From the IMG/VR virus record IMGVR_UViG_3300027969_000022, positions 1-34,001 of that record: a stretch of DNA of 34,001 nucleotides. One strand, 5' to 3'. Under the pieces are notes generated by a model. That model searched no databases, was not told the origin of the DNA, and worked only from the letters and a program-made list of their open reading frames with translations. Positions 16,374 through 23,472 of the stretch are shown here, in pieces. This stretch comes from a virus. Both the position numbers and the translations under genes were made by a program. Numbering within the stretch: position 1 is the stretch's first letter; each line of letters begins with the position of its first letter.

Positions 16374-16860
16374 GATATTAGTAGCAGCTTTCTTATTAGG
16401 AGGCTGCTACACCCAAAACAAGGCGGTAAAACAAGTTAATAAGGCATTGGGTATCTATCCTGAAATAGTTGCTAAAATTGCCTTAGATTCATTCCCTTGC
16501 AATGTTATCAAAGTAGACACAATCATCACTCACTTTGATACAACAATCGAAGTAATTTACCCTCACTTTGATACAAGTTTGTCCCAAATAGATACAATAT
16601 ATGGGACTAAAAAAGTATACGTTAAATTGCCGTACAAAACTGTTTATATTACTAAGTCAGTTGAAAGTACTGCTAAATTAACAATCTTAAATGCTAGTTT
16701 AGATTCGCTTTTCAAAGTTACTACTAATATCAAAAAGTCAAATGAAGATTTAACCAGTAAGGTAGGCAGAAAGAATAAAGTTATTTATTGGCTTATTGCT
16801 CTATTAATTGGTTTCTCAATTCCCTACTTAATTAAGTTAATAAAAATACTAGATATATGA
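16357..16860 (+). CDS. Single-gene spanin (u-spanin) candidate
   Basis: The product has 167 aa. The N-terminus MLKVYRILVAAFLLGGC has a lipobox with C17 as the likely lipid-modified residue. A periplasmic stretch of Val/Thr/Asp-rich beta-like sequence follows (50-105), then a C-terminal membrane helix at about 142-163 (VIYWLIALLIGFSIPYLI). Outer-membrane lipid at one end and inner-membrane anchor at the other is the plan of T1 gp11-type unimolecular spanins, which fuse the two membranes in the last step of lysis. It overlaps the holin-like gene and the lysozyme (ATGA). Confidence 0.75.
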   Translation: MLKVYRILVAAFLLGGCYTQNKAVKQVNKALGIYPEIVAKIALDSFPCNVIKVDTIITHFDTTIEVIYPHFDTSLSQIDTIYGTKKVYVKLPYKTVYITKSVESTAKLTILNASLDSLFKVTTNIKKSNEDLTSKVGRKNKVIYWLIALLIGFSIPYLIKLIKILDI

Positions 16861-17306
16861 CACCATCAAATGAATTTTATAGATTATTAAAGTTATTTGA
16901 AGGTTGTAAATTAGAGGCATATAGATGTCCGGCTAATGTAGTAACTATTGGTTTTGGTAGTGTAATAGATAGTAAAGGCAATCCATTTCAGATGGGAACT
17001 AAAATAAGTCAAGCTGATGCTGATTTATTATTAAAAAATGAAGTTGATAAAAAAGCTATATTTTTAACAAAAGAATTAGGCAAAACAGAATTAACACAGA
17101 ATCAGTTTGATGCTTTATTATTATTTCAATATAATTGTGGTAATGCAGCACTAAGTGGAAGTACTTTATTTAAAAAAGTAAAAGCTAATCCAAATGATAA
17201 AAGCATTGAAGCAGAATTTAAGCGATGGGATAAGGGTGGCGGTAAAGTACTAAAAGGTTTAACAATACGCAGGGCAACTGAATCAAAACTATACTTCACG
17301 AAATAA
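16857..17306 (+). CDS. Endolysin, GH24 phage lysozyme
   Basis: The product has 149 aa, the usual length of T4/P22-type lysozymes. It cuts the glycan backbone of peptidoglycan. The E-8x-D/C-5x-T catalytic pattern is present as E15, C24 and T30 within LFEGCKLEAYRCPANVVTIG; Cys replaces the commoner Asp, as in some P1- and P21-type enzymes. LTQNQFDALLLFQYNCG and a late helix match the family. There is no signal peptide, so it needs the holin. The ATG overlaps the spanin stop. Confidence 0.9.
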   Translation: MTPSNEFYRLLKLFEGCKLEAYRCPANVVTIGFGSVIDSKGNPFQMGTKISQADADLLLKNEVDKKAIFLTKELGKTELTQNQFDALLLFQYNCGNAALSGSTLFKKVKANPNDKSIEAEFKRWDKGGGKVLKGLTIRRATESKLYFTK

Positions 17307-17311
17307 AATCT

Positions 17312-18145
17312 ATGCGTCCAAGATTCAACAAAACACAAACGGAATGGTGGCAGCAGAAACAGTTATTTGATAAGCAACTTTATAAGGTATTAATATTTTC
17401 AGACTGTCACGGATGGTTAGCAGATTTAACTGCTTTAAGATGTATTAACCAAGTATTGCAGCATAATAAATTTGATGAAGTAATAATTAATGGCGATGTA
17501 ACAGATATGCCTTACATATCAAAGCACAGTCAGAAACTTTACCAAGAGGGAATACTTAAAGGATATACCGAAGTCGGAGAAATAGAATACACTAAAGAGC
17601 AGATACTCAAGCCTTTACGATTAAGTACTGATGCTAAAATCAGAGTAAGACTTGGCAACCACGATGAAAGAATAACTAATCCGTACAATCTAGGAGATAA
17701 ACAACTTGCAAGATTAGCAGTTCTTTACAAGAATTATAATTCTACTAAGTATAATGAAATGCTTGATCTTAAGGAAAGTGATGGCTTTCACTATGACGAA
17801 AGCGATGTGTACAATTTATTTAATATTTTCGACATTTGCCACGGATTAAGCCTTAACAAAAGCGCAGCAGAAAAAAACATATTTGAATATATGGGTAGTG
17901 GAAGCACTGGTCATACACACCGATTAAATTCTAAGTATTTAACTAACAGAAAGAATCCGTATGTATGGCTTGAATCAGGGTGTACAAGGTTAACAAAAGA
18001 AGTAGAATTTTTCCCTACTGGAAAGACTGCAGACTGGCAGCAAGGATTTATTGAGGTTGTATTTACAAAGACAGGATTCTTTGCTCAGCCGACATTAATA
18101 TTAAATGGCGAATGTTATTATAACGGTATAATCTATAAAGGATGA
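17312..18145 (+). CDS. Calcineurin-like metallophosphoesterase
   Basis: The product has 277 aa. All core metal-binding blocks are visible: D31-x-H33 (FSDCHG), GD62 (INGDVTD), GN116HDE, H177 and GH201-T-H203. Substrates of the family include nucleic acid ends, phosphoproteins and small phosphoesters; nothing here selects one. It starts five bases after the lysozyme stop and is coupled by an ATGA overlap to the next gene. Its place at the end of the lysis unit suggests late expression. Confidence 0.85.
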   Translation: MRPRFNKTQTEWWQQKQLFDKQLYKVLIFSDCHGWLADLTALRCINQVLQHNKFDEVIINGDVTDMPYISKHSQKLYQEGILKGYTEVGEIEYTKEQILKPLRLSTDAKIRVRLGNHDERITNPYNLGDKQLARLAVLYKNYNSTKYNEMLDLKESDGFHYDESDVYNLFNIFDICHGLSLNKSAAEKNIFEYMGSGSTGHTHRLNSKYLTNRKNPYVWLESGCTRLTKEVEFFPTGKTADWQQGFIEVVFTKTGFFAQPTLILNGECYYNGIIYKG

Positions 18146-18450
18146 ACGGCAGCATATTAATACCGGAGAAATTTAAATTGAATGGCAAAACTATTCAGGT
18201 GTTAATTGACAATGATTATTGCCACGATAATAAATGTCTAGGAGAAGCAGACTTTACTTTAAATATTATAACTTTGTGCGACCAGTATGCCGGTAAGAAA
18301 GTTAACAAAAGAAGTAAAGAGCAGATATTTTACCACGAATTAATACATCATATTTTAAACGCAATGAACTTAGAAAAATTAAAGTATAATGAGTTATTTG
18401 TAGACTGCTTTGCTGATAAATTAATTGAGTACGAACGTACAAAAAGATAG
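18142..18450 (+). CDS. Small zincin-like putative metalloprotease
   Basis: The product has 102 aa. It has an HExxH motif in YHELIHH (H65, E66, H69) inside a helix, followed by a second helix with LFVDCFADKLIEY that could give a third ligand (D88 or nearby). Small HExxH proteins of this size occur in phages, some distantly ImmA/SprT-like. There are no secretion signals. It is the last gene before a strong terminator and overlaps the phosphoesterase by ATGA. Confidence 0.65.
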   Translation: MNGSILIPEKFKLNGKTIQVLIDNDYCHDNKCLGEADFTLNIITLCDQYAGKKVNKRSKEQIFYHELIHHILNAMNLEKLKYNELFVDCFADKLIEYERTKR

Positions 18451-18472
18451 TTTGTTTTTTGGTTTTGGTTTT

Positions 18473-18502
18473 AACCCTGTCATTTTTATGATGGGGTTTT
18501 TT
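18473..18502 (+). terminator. Strong intrinsic terminator ending the late/lysis unit
   Basis: The arms AACCCTGTCAT and ATGATGGGGTT pair over eleven positions (two wobble pairs) around a TTTT loop, and a T run follows. It comes 22 bases after the last gene of the structural and lysis block and marks the border with the early region. Confidence 0.85.
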
Positions 18503-18646
18503 ATTTGAAACCCAATAGAATAAATAGTTATTAAAATAATTATATATATAATATAAATTAATTTAAAATAAAGTTTAAAAAAAAGTTTATTATATGGATT
18601 ATTATTTATAACTTCGATTTATCAAATAACCAAAAAACTAAAAACA
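18503..18646. other. AT-rich intergenic leader before the early genes
   Basis: This 144-bp gap has no open frame worth calling. It is almost entirely A and T, with a run of TA repeats near 18540. It lies between the terminator and the first early gene, so an early promoter is expected here. Confidence 0.6.
18586..18616 (+). promoter_or_regulatory. Candidate Bacteroidota-type promoter for the early genes
   Basis: TTTA at 18586-18589 and TAACTTCG at 18609-18616 are separated by 19 bases. The Bacteroidota primary promoter consensus is TTTG or TTG, about 19 bases, then TAnnTTTG. Each box has one mismatch. The expected start site is about 25 bases before the gene at 18647. Confidence 0.35.
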
Positions 18647-18988
18647 ATGGAAAATTTAAAATCAAACATTGAAAAAACATTAAAAAGTGGAACTAAACTT
18701 TATGAAGTTTATATTGAAAATGGGGAAATAAAAATGCTAATGCCAAATGCAAGTATTGTTATTGGTTTTACTTCTGATTATATTAAATCAGCAATTAAAT
18801 TAATTAATGATGATAGTATTGCATACACAAGAATTGATAATGATTGGTATGGAGATGGTAAATTAGTTAAATTTTATAGTAGAGATTCAAGAGGTATAAG
18901 TAATTTAAAGGGATGGATTAACAATCAATTAAATTTTATGTTTAAAAAAGGATTTTATTCTTCATTATCTACAACTGAAAAATCTTAA
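18647..18988 (+). CDS. Unknown early protein
   Basis: The product has 113 aa. I do not recognise it. It is a soluble, mixed alpha/beta-looking protein with many Lys, Ile and Asn and no Cys. It is the first gene after the border terminator, with an A-rich leader (AAAAACTAAAAACAATG), a common place for host-takeover or anti-defence genes. That role is speculation from position. Confidence 0.7.
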   Translation: MENLKSNIEKTLKSGTKLYEVYIENGEIKMLMPNASIVIGFTSDYIKSAIKLINDDSIAYTRIDNDWYGDGKLVKFYSRDSRGISNLKGWINNQLNFMFKKGFYSSLSTTEKS

Positions 18989-19038
18989 TTAAAAAGGGGT
19001 GCAGCATCCTATCAACTGCATAAACTAAAAACAAACAA

Positions 19039-19140
19039 ATGAAAACAGTTCAACCACCAAATCCCCCAAGTGATTTTAATACTTGGATTAACTACATTTT
19101 TAAATTAATAAAAACCAACTATGACACACCAAGAAATTAA
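19039..19140 (+). CDS. Possible tiny gene (33 aa)
   Basis: A frame of 33 codons starts at an ATG preceded by AACAAACAA and encodes a Pro-rich N-terminus (MKTVQPPNPPSDFNTW) and a short amphipathic helix. It fills an otherwise empty gap and overlaps the next tiny frame. Size makes this uncertain. Confidence 0.35.
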   Translation: MKTVQPPNPPSDFNTWINYIFKLIKTNYDTPRN

Positions 19141-19207
19141 AGATGCAATCATTATCTCAATCCTAATTTTTGGCGCATTGATCGCCGACAAACTTTTAAA
19201 CTTTTAA
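19121..19207 (+). CDS. Possible tiny membrane peptide (28 aa)
   Basis: The frame encodes MTHQEIKDAI and then a hydrophobic stretch (IIISILIFGALIA) and ends with DKLLNF. One membrane helix is likely. The stop is two bases before the next ATG, which supports coupled translation, but chance cannot be excluded. Confidence 0.4.
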   Translation: MTHQEIKDAIIISILIFGALIADKLLNF

Positions 19208-19209
19208 TT

Positions 19210-19479
19210 ATGAAATTTAAAATTGAATCAACAGAAGAAATAGAAATTAACCTACCTCTATTTTTTAAATTAAATAATGGTGTTATTCAGGATTCCTACT
19301 TTGCTATCCTTAAAGATGATTTAGCAATATCTAACTGGGGGGGTAGAGATATATTAATAGGCAGATTTCCTGAACATATAGCAAAATTAACACTTGATAA
19401 AGATTATCAAGAAGTAACTAAAGAAGAATTTAAAACTAATTTAACCCAATCTTGTAACTATTTAATAAACTTAATATGA
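19210..19479 (+). CDS. Unknown early protein
   Basis: The product has 89 aa. It is not recognised. It contains LPLFFKLNNGVIQDSYFAI and an acidic, Lys-rich C-terminal half, and looks soluble. It overlaps the ERF recombinase start by four bases (ATGA), so it is probably co-translated with the recombination genes. Confidence 0.68.
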   Translation: MKFKIESTEEIEINLPLFFKLNNGVIQDSYFAILKDDLAISNWGGRDILIGRFPEHIAKLTLDKDYQEVTKEEFKTNLTQSCNYLINLI

Positions 19480-20003
19480 GCAATTTAATTAAAATTCAAG
19501 CCGAATTAAAAGCACCTAAAAATCAAACGAATGCGTTTGGTAAGTACAAGTACAGAAGTTGCGAGGATATTCTCGAAGCAGTTAAACCTTTACTTTTAAA
19601 ATATAATTGTCAGCTAATTATTAGCGATTCAATTAAAGAAGCAGGTGGAGTTATTTACTGCGAAAGCAGAATAGTATTTACGGATGGTTTAGAAAACTAT
19701 TATACAACTGCCTGTGCCGGGATAGAGCCAAACAGAAAGGGAATGGACATTGCACAATCCTTTGGCGCATCGAGTAGCTATGCTAGAAAGTACGCATTAA
19801 ACGGTTTATTCTTAATAGATGACACTAAGGATGCAGATGCTACAAACGACCACGGCAAAGCAGAGAAACCATTTATGACAGACCAACAAATGATATCTTT
19901 AGTAGCTAGATATAACGAAGGCGAAAGGGATGTATTTGAGAAAGCAAAAGCGCACTTAGTATTAAGAGACAAAGATTTATTAACCATAAAAGCAATGAAA
20001 TGA
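19476..20003 (+). CDS. erf: ERF-family single-strand annealing protein
   Basis: The product has 175 aa. ERF proteins bind single-stranded DNA and pair complementary strands for recombination and repair of phage DNA ends. Family blocks are visible: KYKYRSCEDILEAVKPLL at residues 23-40, then GASSSYARKYALNGLFLIDD at about 97-120 followed by the acidic DTKDADATND. The C-terminal third is helical. Coupling by ATGA to the exonuclease makes a Red-like pair. Confidence 0.85.
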   Translation: MSNLIKIQAELKAPKNQTNAFGKYKYRSCEDILEAVKPLLLKYNCQLIISDSIKEAGGVIYCESRIVFTDGLENYYTTACAGIEPNRKGMDIAQSFGASSSYARKYALNGLFLIDDTKDADATNDHGKAEKPFMTDQQMISLVARYNEGERDVFEKAKAHLVLRDKDLLTIKAMK

Positions 20004-20641
20004 TAGAGCAATATAGCAAAGAATGGTTTGAACAAAGAATGGGAAAGATAACCAGTTCAACCGTATACAATTTAATGATTGAGCCAAAGTTAAAATCTGA
20101 AGTAGGTAATTTATCTGCAACCACTAAGGAGTATTTAACTACTAAGTTAGCTGAAAGGCTTACAGGAGTACAAAGAGAGTTTACTTCTAATGCAACCAAT
20201 TACGGTTTAGAATTAGAGAACGAAGCAATTAAATTCTATGAAGGTAAAACAGGATTAAATATTAAGTCCGGCGGTTATATAGAAATGATAAGCGGATTAT
20301 ACGGTGGCACTCCTGATGGATTAATAGAAGGCGGTGGAATTATACAGGTTAAATGCCCTTACAATTACACTAATCACATTAACAATGGTTTAATAGAAGG
20401 TCAGGAGTATTTTAAAAAGAATTACAAACAGTATTACTGGCAATGTCAAAGCGATATGATGATAACCGAAAGCGAGTTTTGTGATTTTGTTTCTTATTGT
20501 CCTGAGATTGCTGATAACTTAAAAATGTTTATTTTTAGGATTGAGGCTAATATTGAAGATATGGAATTACTTTTATCTAAGATTAAACAGGCAGGGGAAT
20601 ATTTGAATAACCTTTATAACCAATTAACGAATGACCGATAA
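20000..20641 (+). CDS. YqaJ / lambda-exonuclease-type recombination nuclease
   Basis: The product has 213 aa. It resects double-stranded ends to load the annealing protein. Visible blocks are an N-terminal EWFEQRMGKITSS, NYGLELENEAI (67-77), GGTPDG with D106, then IIQVKCP (Q116-x-K118), and YYWQCQSDMMIT (146-155). In lambda Exo the catalytic set is D119, E129, K131; with the same spacing the Glu is Gln here. It overlaps ERF upstream and the DnaA-IV-like gene downstream. Confidence 0.85.
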   Translation: MIEQYSKEWFEQRMGKITSSTVYNLMIEPKLKSEVGNLSATTKEYLTTKLAERLTGVQREFTSNATNYGLELENEAIKFYEGKTGLNIKSGGYIEMISGLYGGTPDGLIEGGGIIQVKCPYNYTNHINNGLIEGQEYFKKNYKQYYWQCQSDMMITESEFCDFVSYCPEIADNLKMFIFRIEANIEDMELLLSKIKQAGEYLNNLYNQLTNDR

Positions 20642-21008
20642 CCTAAAAACAATTTTAAAGTACATTCAAATTTATACTAATTGCAGTAATTACGATTTAG
20701 ACAAAGTAGCTTTATTATTTGATAGATACCCTTTAGAAAAGATTAAGATTCAAGTAATTGAGAAAGAAAAAAAAGAATTTGTTAAAAATTATAATGATTT
20801 AGATAAATGGACTAACAATTATTTAAAAGAAAATAATATAACTTACGAACAATTAACAGAGAATAATAGAAAATATGAAACTGTTAAACGTAGGGTTGAT
20901 TTTTCAAAAGCAGCTAGAGAAGATGGATTTTATTTAACTGATATTGGAAGAAAATTAAAGATGCATCATTCTAGTATTATACACCTTGTAAACCATTTTA
21001 AACCATAA
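20631..21008 (+). CDS. Small protein resembling DnaA domain IV
   Basis: The product has 125 aa. Residues 86-122 (VKRRVDFSKAARE, LTDIGRKLKMHHSSIIHLV) resemble the C-terminal DNA-binding domain of DnaA, where a helix-turn-helix with an IGxxxxxxHSxxIHxV pattern contacts DnaA boxes. The AAA+ core of DnaA is absent. Residues 40-85 are a charged, probably coiled segment. It sits between recombination and helicase genes, so a role in origin recognition or helicase loading is plausible but inferred. Confidence 0.6.
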   Translation: MTDNLKTILKYIQIYTNCSNYDLDKVALLFDRYPLEKIKIQVIEKEKKEFVKNYNDLDKWTNNYLKENNITYEQLTENNRKYETVKRRVDFSKAAREDGFYLTDIGRKLKMHHSSIIHLVNHFKP

Positions 21009-21011
21009 AAA

Positions 21012-21266
21012 ATGACAACACCAACAAATCAAAATGCAGAAGTACTAAATTTATTACTTACTGAAAAAACCACAACAAGTTTAAATCTTGTTATGAATGG
21101 TATTCTTAACCCAACTGCTAGGATATCATCCTTAAGAGCAAAGGGAGTAAATATTATTTGCAGATTTATTAACCACACTAACAAGTTTGGTAGGTCAATC
21201 AGGTACGGCGAATTTTCAGTATTAAACAAAAAAGATTCAAGAAGAATCTACAATGAAATCAATTAA
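21012..21266 (+). CDS. Helix-turn-helix domain protein
   Basis: The product has 84 aa. The segment LNPTARISSLRAKGVNIICRFI (about 31-53) reads like a winged-helix recognition helix and wing, seen in small phage DNA-binding proteins. There is a short basic C-terminus. The start follows the previous stop by three bases. A hairpin follows the gene. Confidence 0.6.
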   Translation: MTTPTNQNAEVLNLLLTEKTTTSLNLVMNGILNPTARISSLRAKGVNIICRFINHTNKFGRSIRYGEFSVLNKKDSRRIYNEIN

Positions 21267-21273
21267 TTAACTT

Positions 21274-21294
21274 GGGGAGGTTAATTGCCTCCCC
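21274..21294 (+). terminator. GC-rich hairpin between early genes
   Basis: GGGGAGG at 21274-21280 and CCTCCCC at 21288-21294 pair perfectly with a seven-base loop. Only TT and then an A-rich stretch follows, so it is a weak terminator at best, or a processing or attenuation site. Confidence 0.5.
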
Positions 21295-21307
21295 TTAAAT
21301 TTAACTT

Positions 21308-21538
21308 ATGATTAGCATAAAAAAAGATATATTAGAATACAAAATAAATAATTCGGCAAAGATTTTTTATATTTACCTTGAGCATACGAAAAGAACAGAA
21401 AAGTCAAATGCTTATTATGCAGATGCTTTTGAGGTTTCTACTATGACAGTAAACAATTGGTTAAATGAATTAAAAGATACAGGATTGGTAGAGGTAACAT
21501 TTGAAGATAACAAACGTAAAATCTTAATAAATGAATAA
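21308..21538 (+). CDS. Winged-helix DNA-binding protein
   Basis: The product has 76 aa. ADAFEVSTMTVNNWLNELKDTG (about 39-60) reads as a helix-turn-helix followed by the wing LVEVTFEDNKRKILI, a typical winged-helix replication or transcription regulator. It overlaps the next gene by eight bases. The neighbours suggest a replication-initiation role, but transcription control is equally possible. Confidence 0.62.
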   Translation: MISIKKDILEYKINNSAKIFYIYLEHTKRTEKSNAYYADAFEVSTMTVNNWLNELKDTGLVEVTFEDNKRKILINE

Positions 21539-21965
21539 AAGTTATTACTTTAGTCACGATTATAATTCGGCAAATGATGTTAAGATTTTATTTCTTAGGC
21601 AGCAGTTAGGAATGGAAGGTTATGGTATTTATTGGTTCTTAGTTGAAAATCTTGCTCAGGCAGGTGGCATTTTACCTTTAAATATTACTCCAGTATTAGC
21701 GATGCAGATGCAGACAAATGAGGTTAAAGTTAAGGCAGTTATTGAGGAATTTAATTTATTTACTATTGCAGAAAATGGATTCTTTTCTAGGAGATTAAAT
21801 GACCATTTAGGATTAAGAAAAAAGCTAAGCGACAAAGGTAAATTAGGTGCTTCTTTACGTTGGAAAAATGGGGGGGCTATTACCCTCCCTAATAGCGACC
21901 CTAATGCAAAGAAAGAAAGAAAAGAAATAAATAAAGGGGATTTTTTAACAAAAATAGTTCTTTAA
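21531..21965 (+). CDS. DUF4373 / Lin1244-like replisome organiser-type protein
   Basis: The product has 144 aa. The N-terminus YYFSHDYNSANDVKILFLR followed by GMEGYGIYWFLVENLAQ matches a family in phage replication regions, and SDKGKLGASLRWKN also recurs in it. Proteins of this type are thought to help load helicase at origins. A run of seven G (21870-21876) lies in the coding sequence; both other frames close quickly, so it is not needed as a shift site. The C-terminus is short and Lys-rich. Confidence 0.7.
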   Translation: MNKSYYFSHDYNSANDVKILFLRQQLGMEGYGIYWFLVENLAQAGGILPLNITPVLAMQMQTNEVKVKAVIEEFNLFTIAENGFFSRRLNDHLGLRKKLSDKGKLGASLRWKNGGAITLPNSDPNAKKERKEINKGDFLTKIVL

Positions 21966-22093
21966 TACAATTTCAGTTATCAAATTAGTATAAGTATCAT
22001 TTAAACGCATTTTAAGATATCAAGGTTTGATTTAAAATAACTTTTAATGCAATCTATCAATAATACATTAACAAACCTAAAAACAGGCTTAAA

Positions 22094-23413
22094 ATGGCTA
22101 AAACACCACCGAACAATAAAGATGTCGAAGATAGGATTCTTGGAGTACTTTTGATTGAACAGAATTCAGTTCATACATATATAGCAAAAATTACAAGTGA
22201 GTTCTTTTATCAAACTAAAAACCAATTAATTTTTAAAGCAATTCAGTCACTTTATGATAAAATGAGTGCTATTGATATAGTAACTGTATCACAATACTTG
22301 ACAAATAAAAAAGAAATGGATTTGGTAGGCGGTGCTTATGAGATAGTAAAGTTAACTAATAATGTAACCGGCAGCAGTTCAATGAATGACTGGATATTAA
22401 TACTTCAGCAAAACTATCTTCAAAGGAAAGGAATTACAATAGGTCAAGAATTAATTAATGATTCTTATATAGGCGAGATTGAAAACCATTTAAATACTGC
22501 AGCTACTAAGATTTTAAATGCTCAAGAAAGTATTTATAAAAATAGTGAGAAAGGGATGGCGCATTACATAATGAGTCTAGCTAAAGAAAGGGATGCAGTA
22601 ATTGAGAATGGGCAAATAGGAATAGATACTGGATGGCAGAGTTTAAATAAATATATAAGTGGGTGGGTTAATCCTGATCTTATAATATTAGCTGCAAGAC
22701 CGGCACAAGGTAAAACTGCTTTTATGCTTAATGCAATACTAAACGTATTAAAACAAGATAAGCCAGTAGGAATATTTAGTTTAGAAATGAGTGGAGAACA
22801 ATTAGTTAACAGGTTAATAAGTTTAGATTCTGGCATTGCACATTATTTACTTAGAAATAACAATCTTACAGAAGCACATAAATTTATGTTAATGGCTTCT
22901 GAAGATAGGTTACAAAAAGCAAAATTATACATTGATGATACACCAAGTTTAAATATTAGAGATTTAAGAAGCAAGGCAGCAATACTTAAAAGAAAATATC
23001 AAATTGAGTTCTTATGCGTTGATTATCTGCAACTTATGAGTGGAGTAGATAGGAAAGGAAACAGGGAAAGCGAGATAGCAGAAATAAGTAGAGGATGTAA
23101 AATAATAGCAAAAGAATTAAATATACCAGTTCTTGCATTATCTCAATTAAGTAGAGCAGTAGAAAGTAGAAATGATAAAATGCCTCAGTTATCCGATCTT
23201 AGAGAAAGCGGTGGTATAGAACAAGATGCTGATTCGGTTATCTTTTTAATGCGACCTGAGACATACGGAATAAGAGAAATAGAAGTTGATGGTATGACAC
23301 ACAATGCAGAAGGAAAATGTATAGTTAAAATTGCTAAAAATAGGCACGGAAGTTTAAAAAATATTCCATTTCAATTTATAGGAGAAAGAATGGAATTTAA
23401 AGAATTATTATAA
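22094..23413 (+). CDS. dnaB: Replicative DNA helicase, DnaB family
   Basis: The product has 439 aa. It unwinds DNA at the phage fork. The N-terminal domain (KDVEDRILGVLLIEQNSVHT) and linker are typical. Walker A is AARPAQGKTAF with K207; Walker B is CVDYLQLM with D310; the late ALSQLSRAVESR and DLRESGGIEQDADSV blocks are the family's H3 and H4 motifs. A 128-bp gap precedes it. No phage polymerase or primase is seen, so the host supplies the rest of the replisome. Confidence 0.93.
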   Translation: MAKTPPNNKDVEDRILGVLLIEQNSVHTYIAKITSEFFYQTKNQLIFKAIQSLYDKMSAIDIVTVSQYLTNKKEMDLVGGAYEIVKLTNNVTGSSSMNDWILILQQNYLQRKGITIGQELINDSYIGEIENHLNTAATKILNAQESIYKNSEKGMAHYIMSLAKERDAVIENGQIGIDTGWQSLNKYISGWVNPDLIILAARPAQGKTAFMLNAILNVLKQDKPVGIFSLEMSGEQLVNRLISLDSGIAHYLLRNNNLTEAHKFMLMASEDRLQKAKLYIDDTPSLNIRDLRSKAAILKRKYQIEFLCVDYLQLMSGVDRKGNRESEIAEISRGCKIIAKELNIPVLALSQLSRAVESRNDKMPQLSDLRESGGIEQDADSVIFLMRPETYGIREIEVDGMTHNAEGKCIVKIAKNRHGSLKNIPFQFIGERMEFKELL

Positions 23414-23418
23414 TTTAT

Positions 23419-23450
23419 TTATCATATTGTTGATGTCAACGTAATGATAA
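23419..23450. promoter_or_regulatory. 32-bp imperfect palindrome (operator or hairpin)
   Basis: Outer arms TTATCAT and ATGATAA and inner arms GTTGA and TCAAC surround a TG centre, with three unpaired bases between the two pairs of arms on each side. It sits six bases after the helicase stop and 22 before the next ATG. The symmetry fits a dimeric regulator site; an RNA hairpin is the alternative. Confidence 0.5.
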
Positions 23451-23472
23451 TTTATAAAATAATATATAGCAA

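Noticed and set aside
19778-20199. Two overlapping minus-strand frames opposite ERF and the exonuclease
   Set aside because: Both are shadows of well-supported plus-strand genes and encode hydrophobic, Leu/Ser-rich noise typical of antisense of AT-rich genes.
21870-21876. G7 run in the replisome-organiser-like gene as a frameshift site
   Set aside because: Both shifted frames meet stops soon after and give no recognisable protein.
22030-22155. Short frame MQSINNTLTNLKTGLKW before the helicase
   Set aside because: It runs into the helicase gene in another frame and has no supporting motif; the 128-bp gap has no gene I can support.
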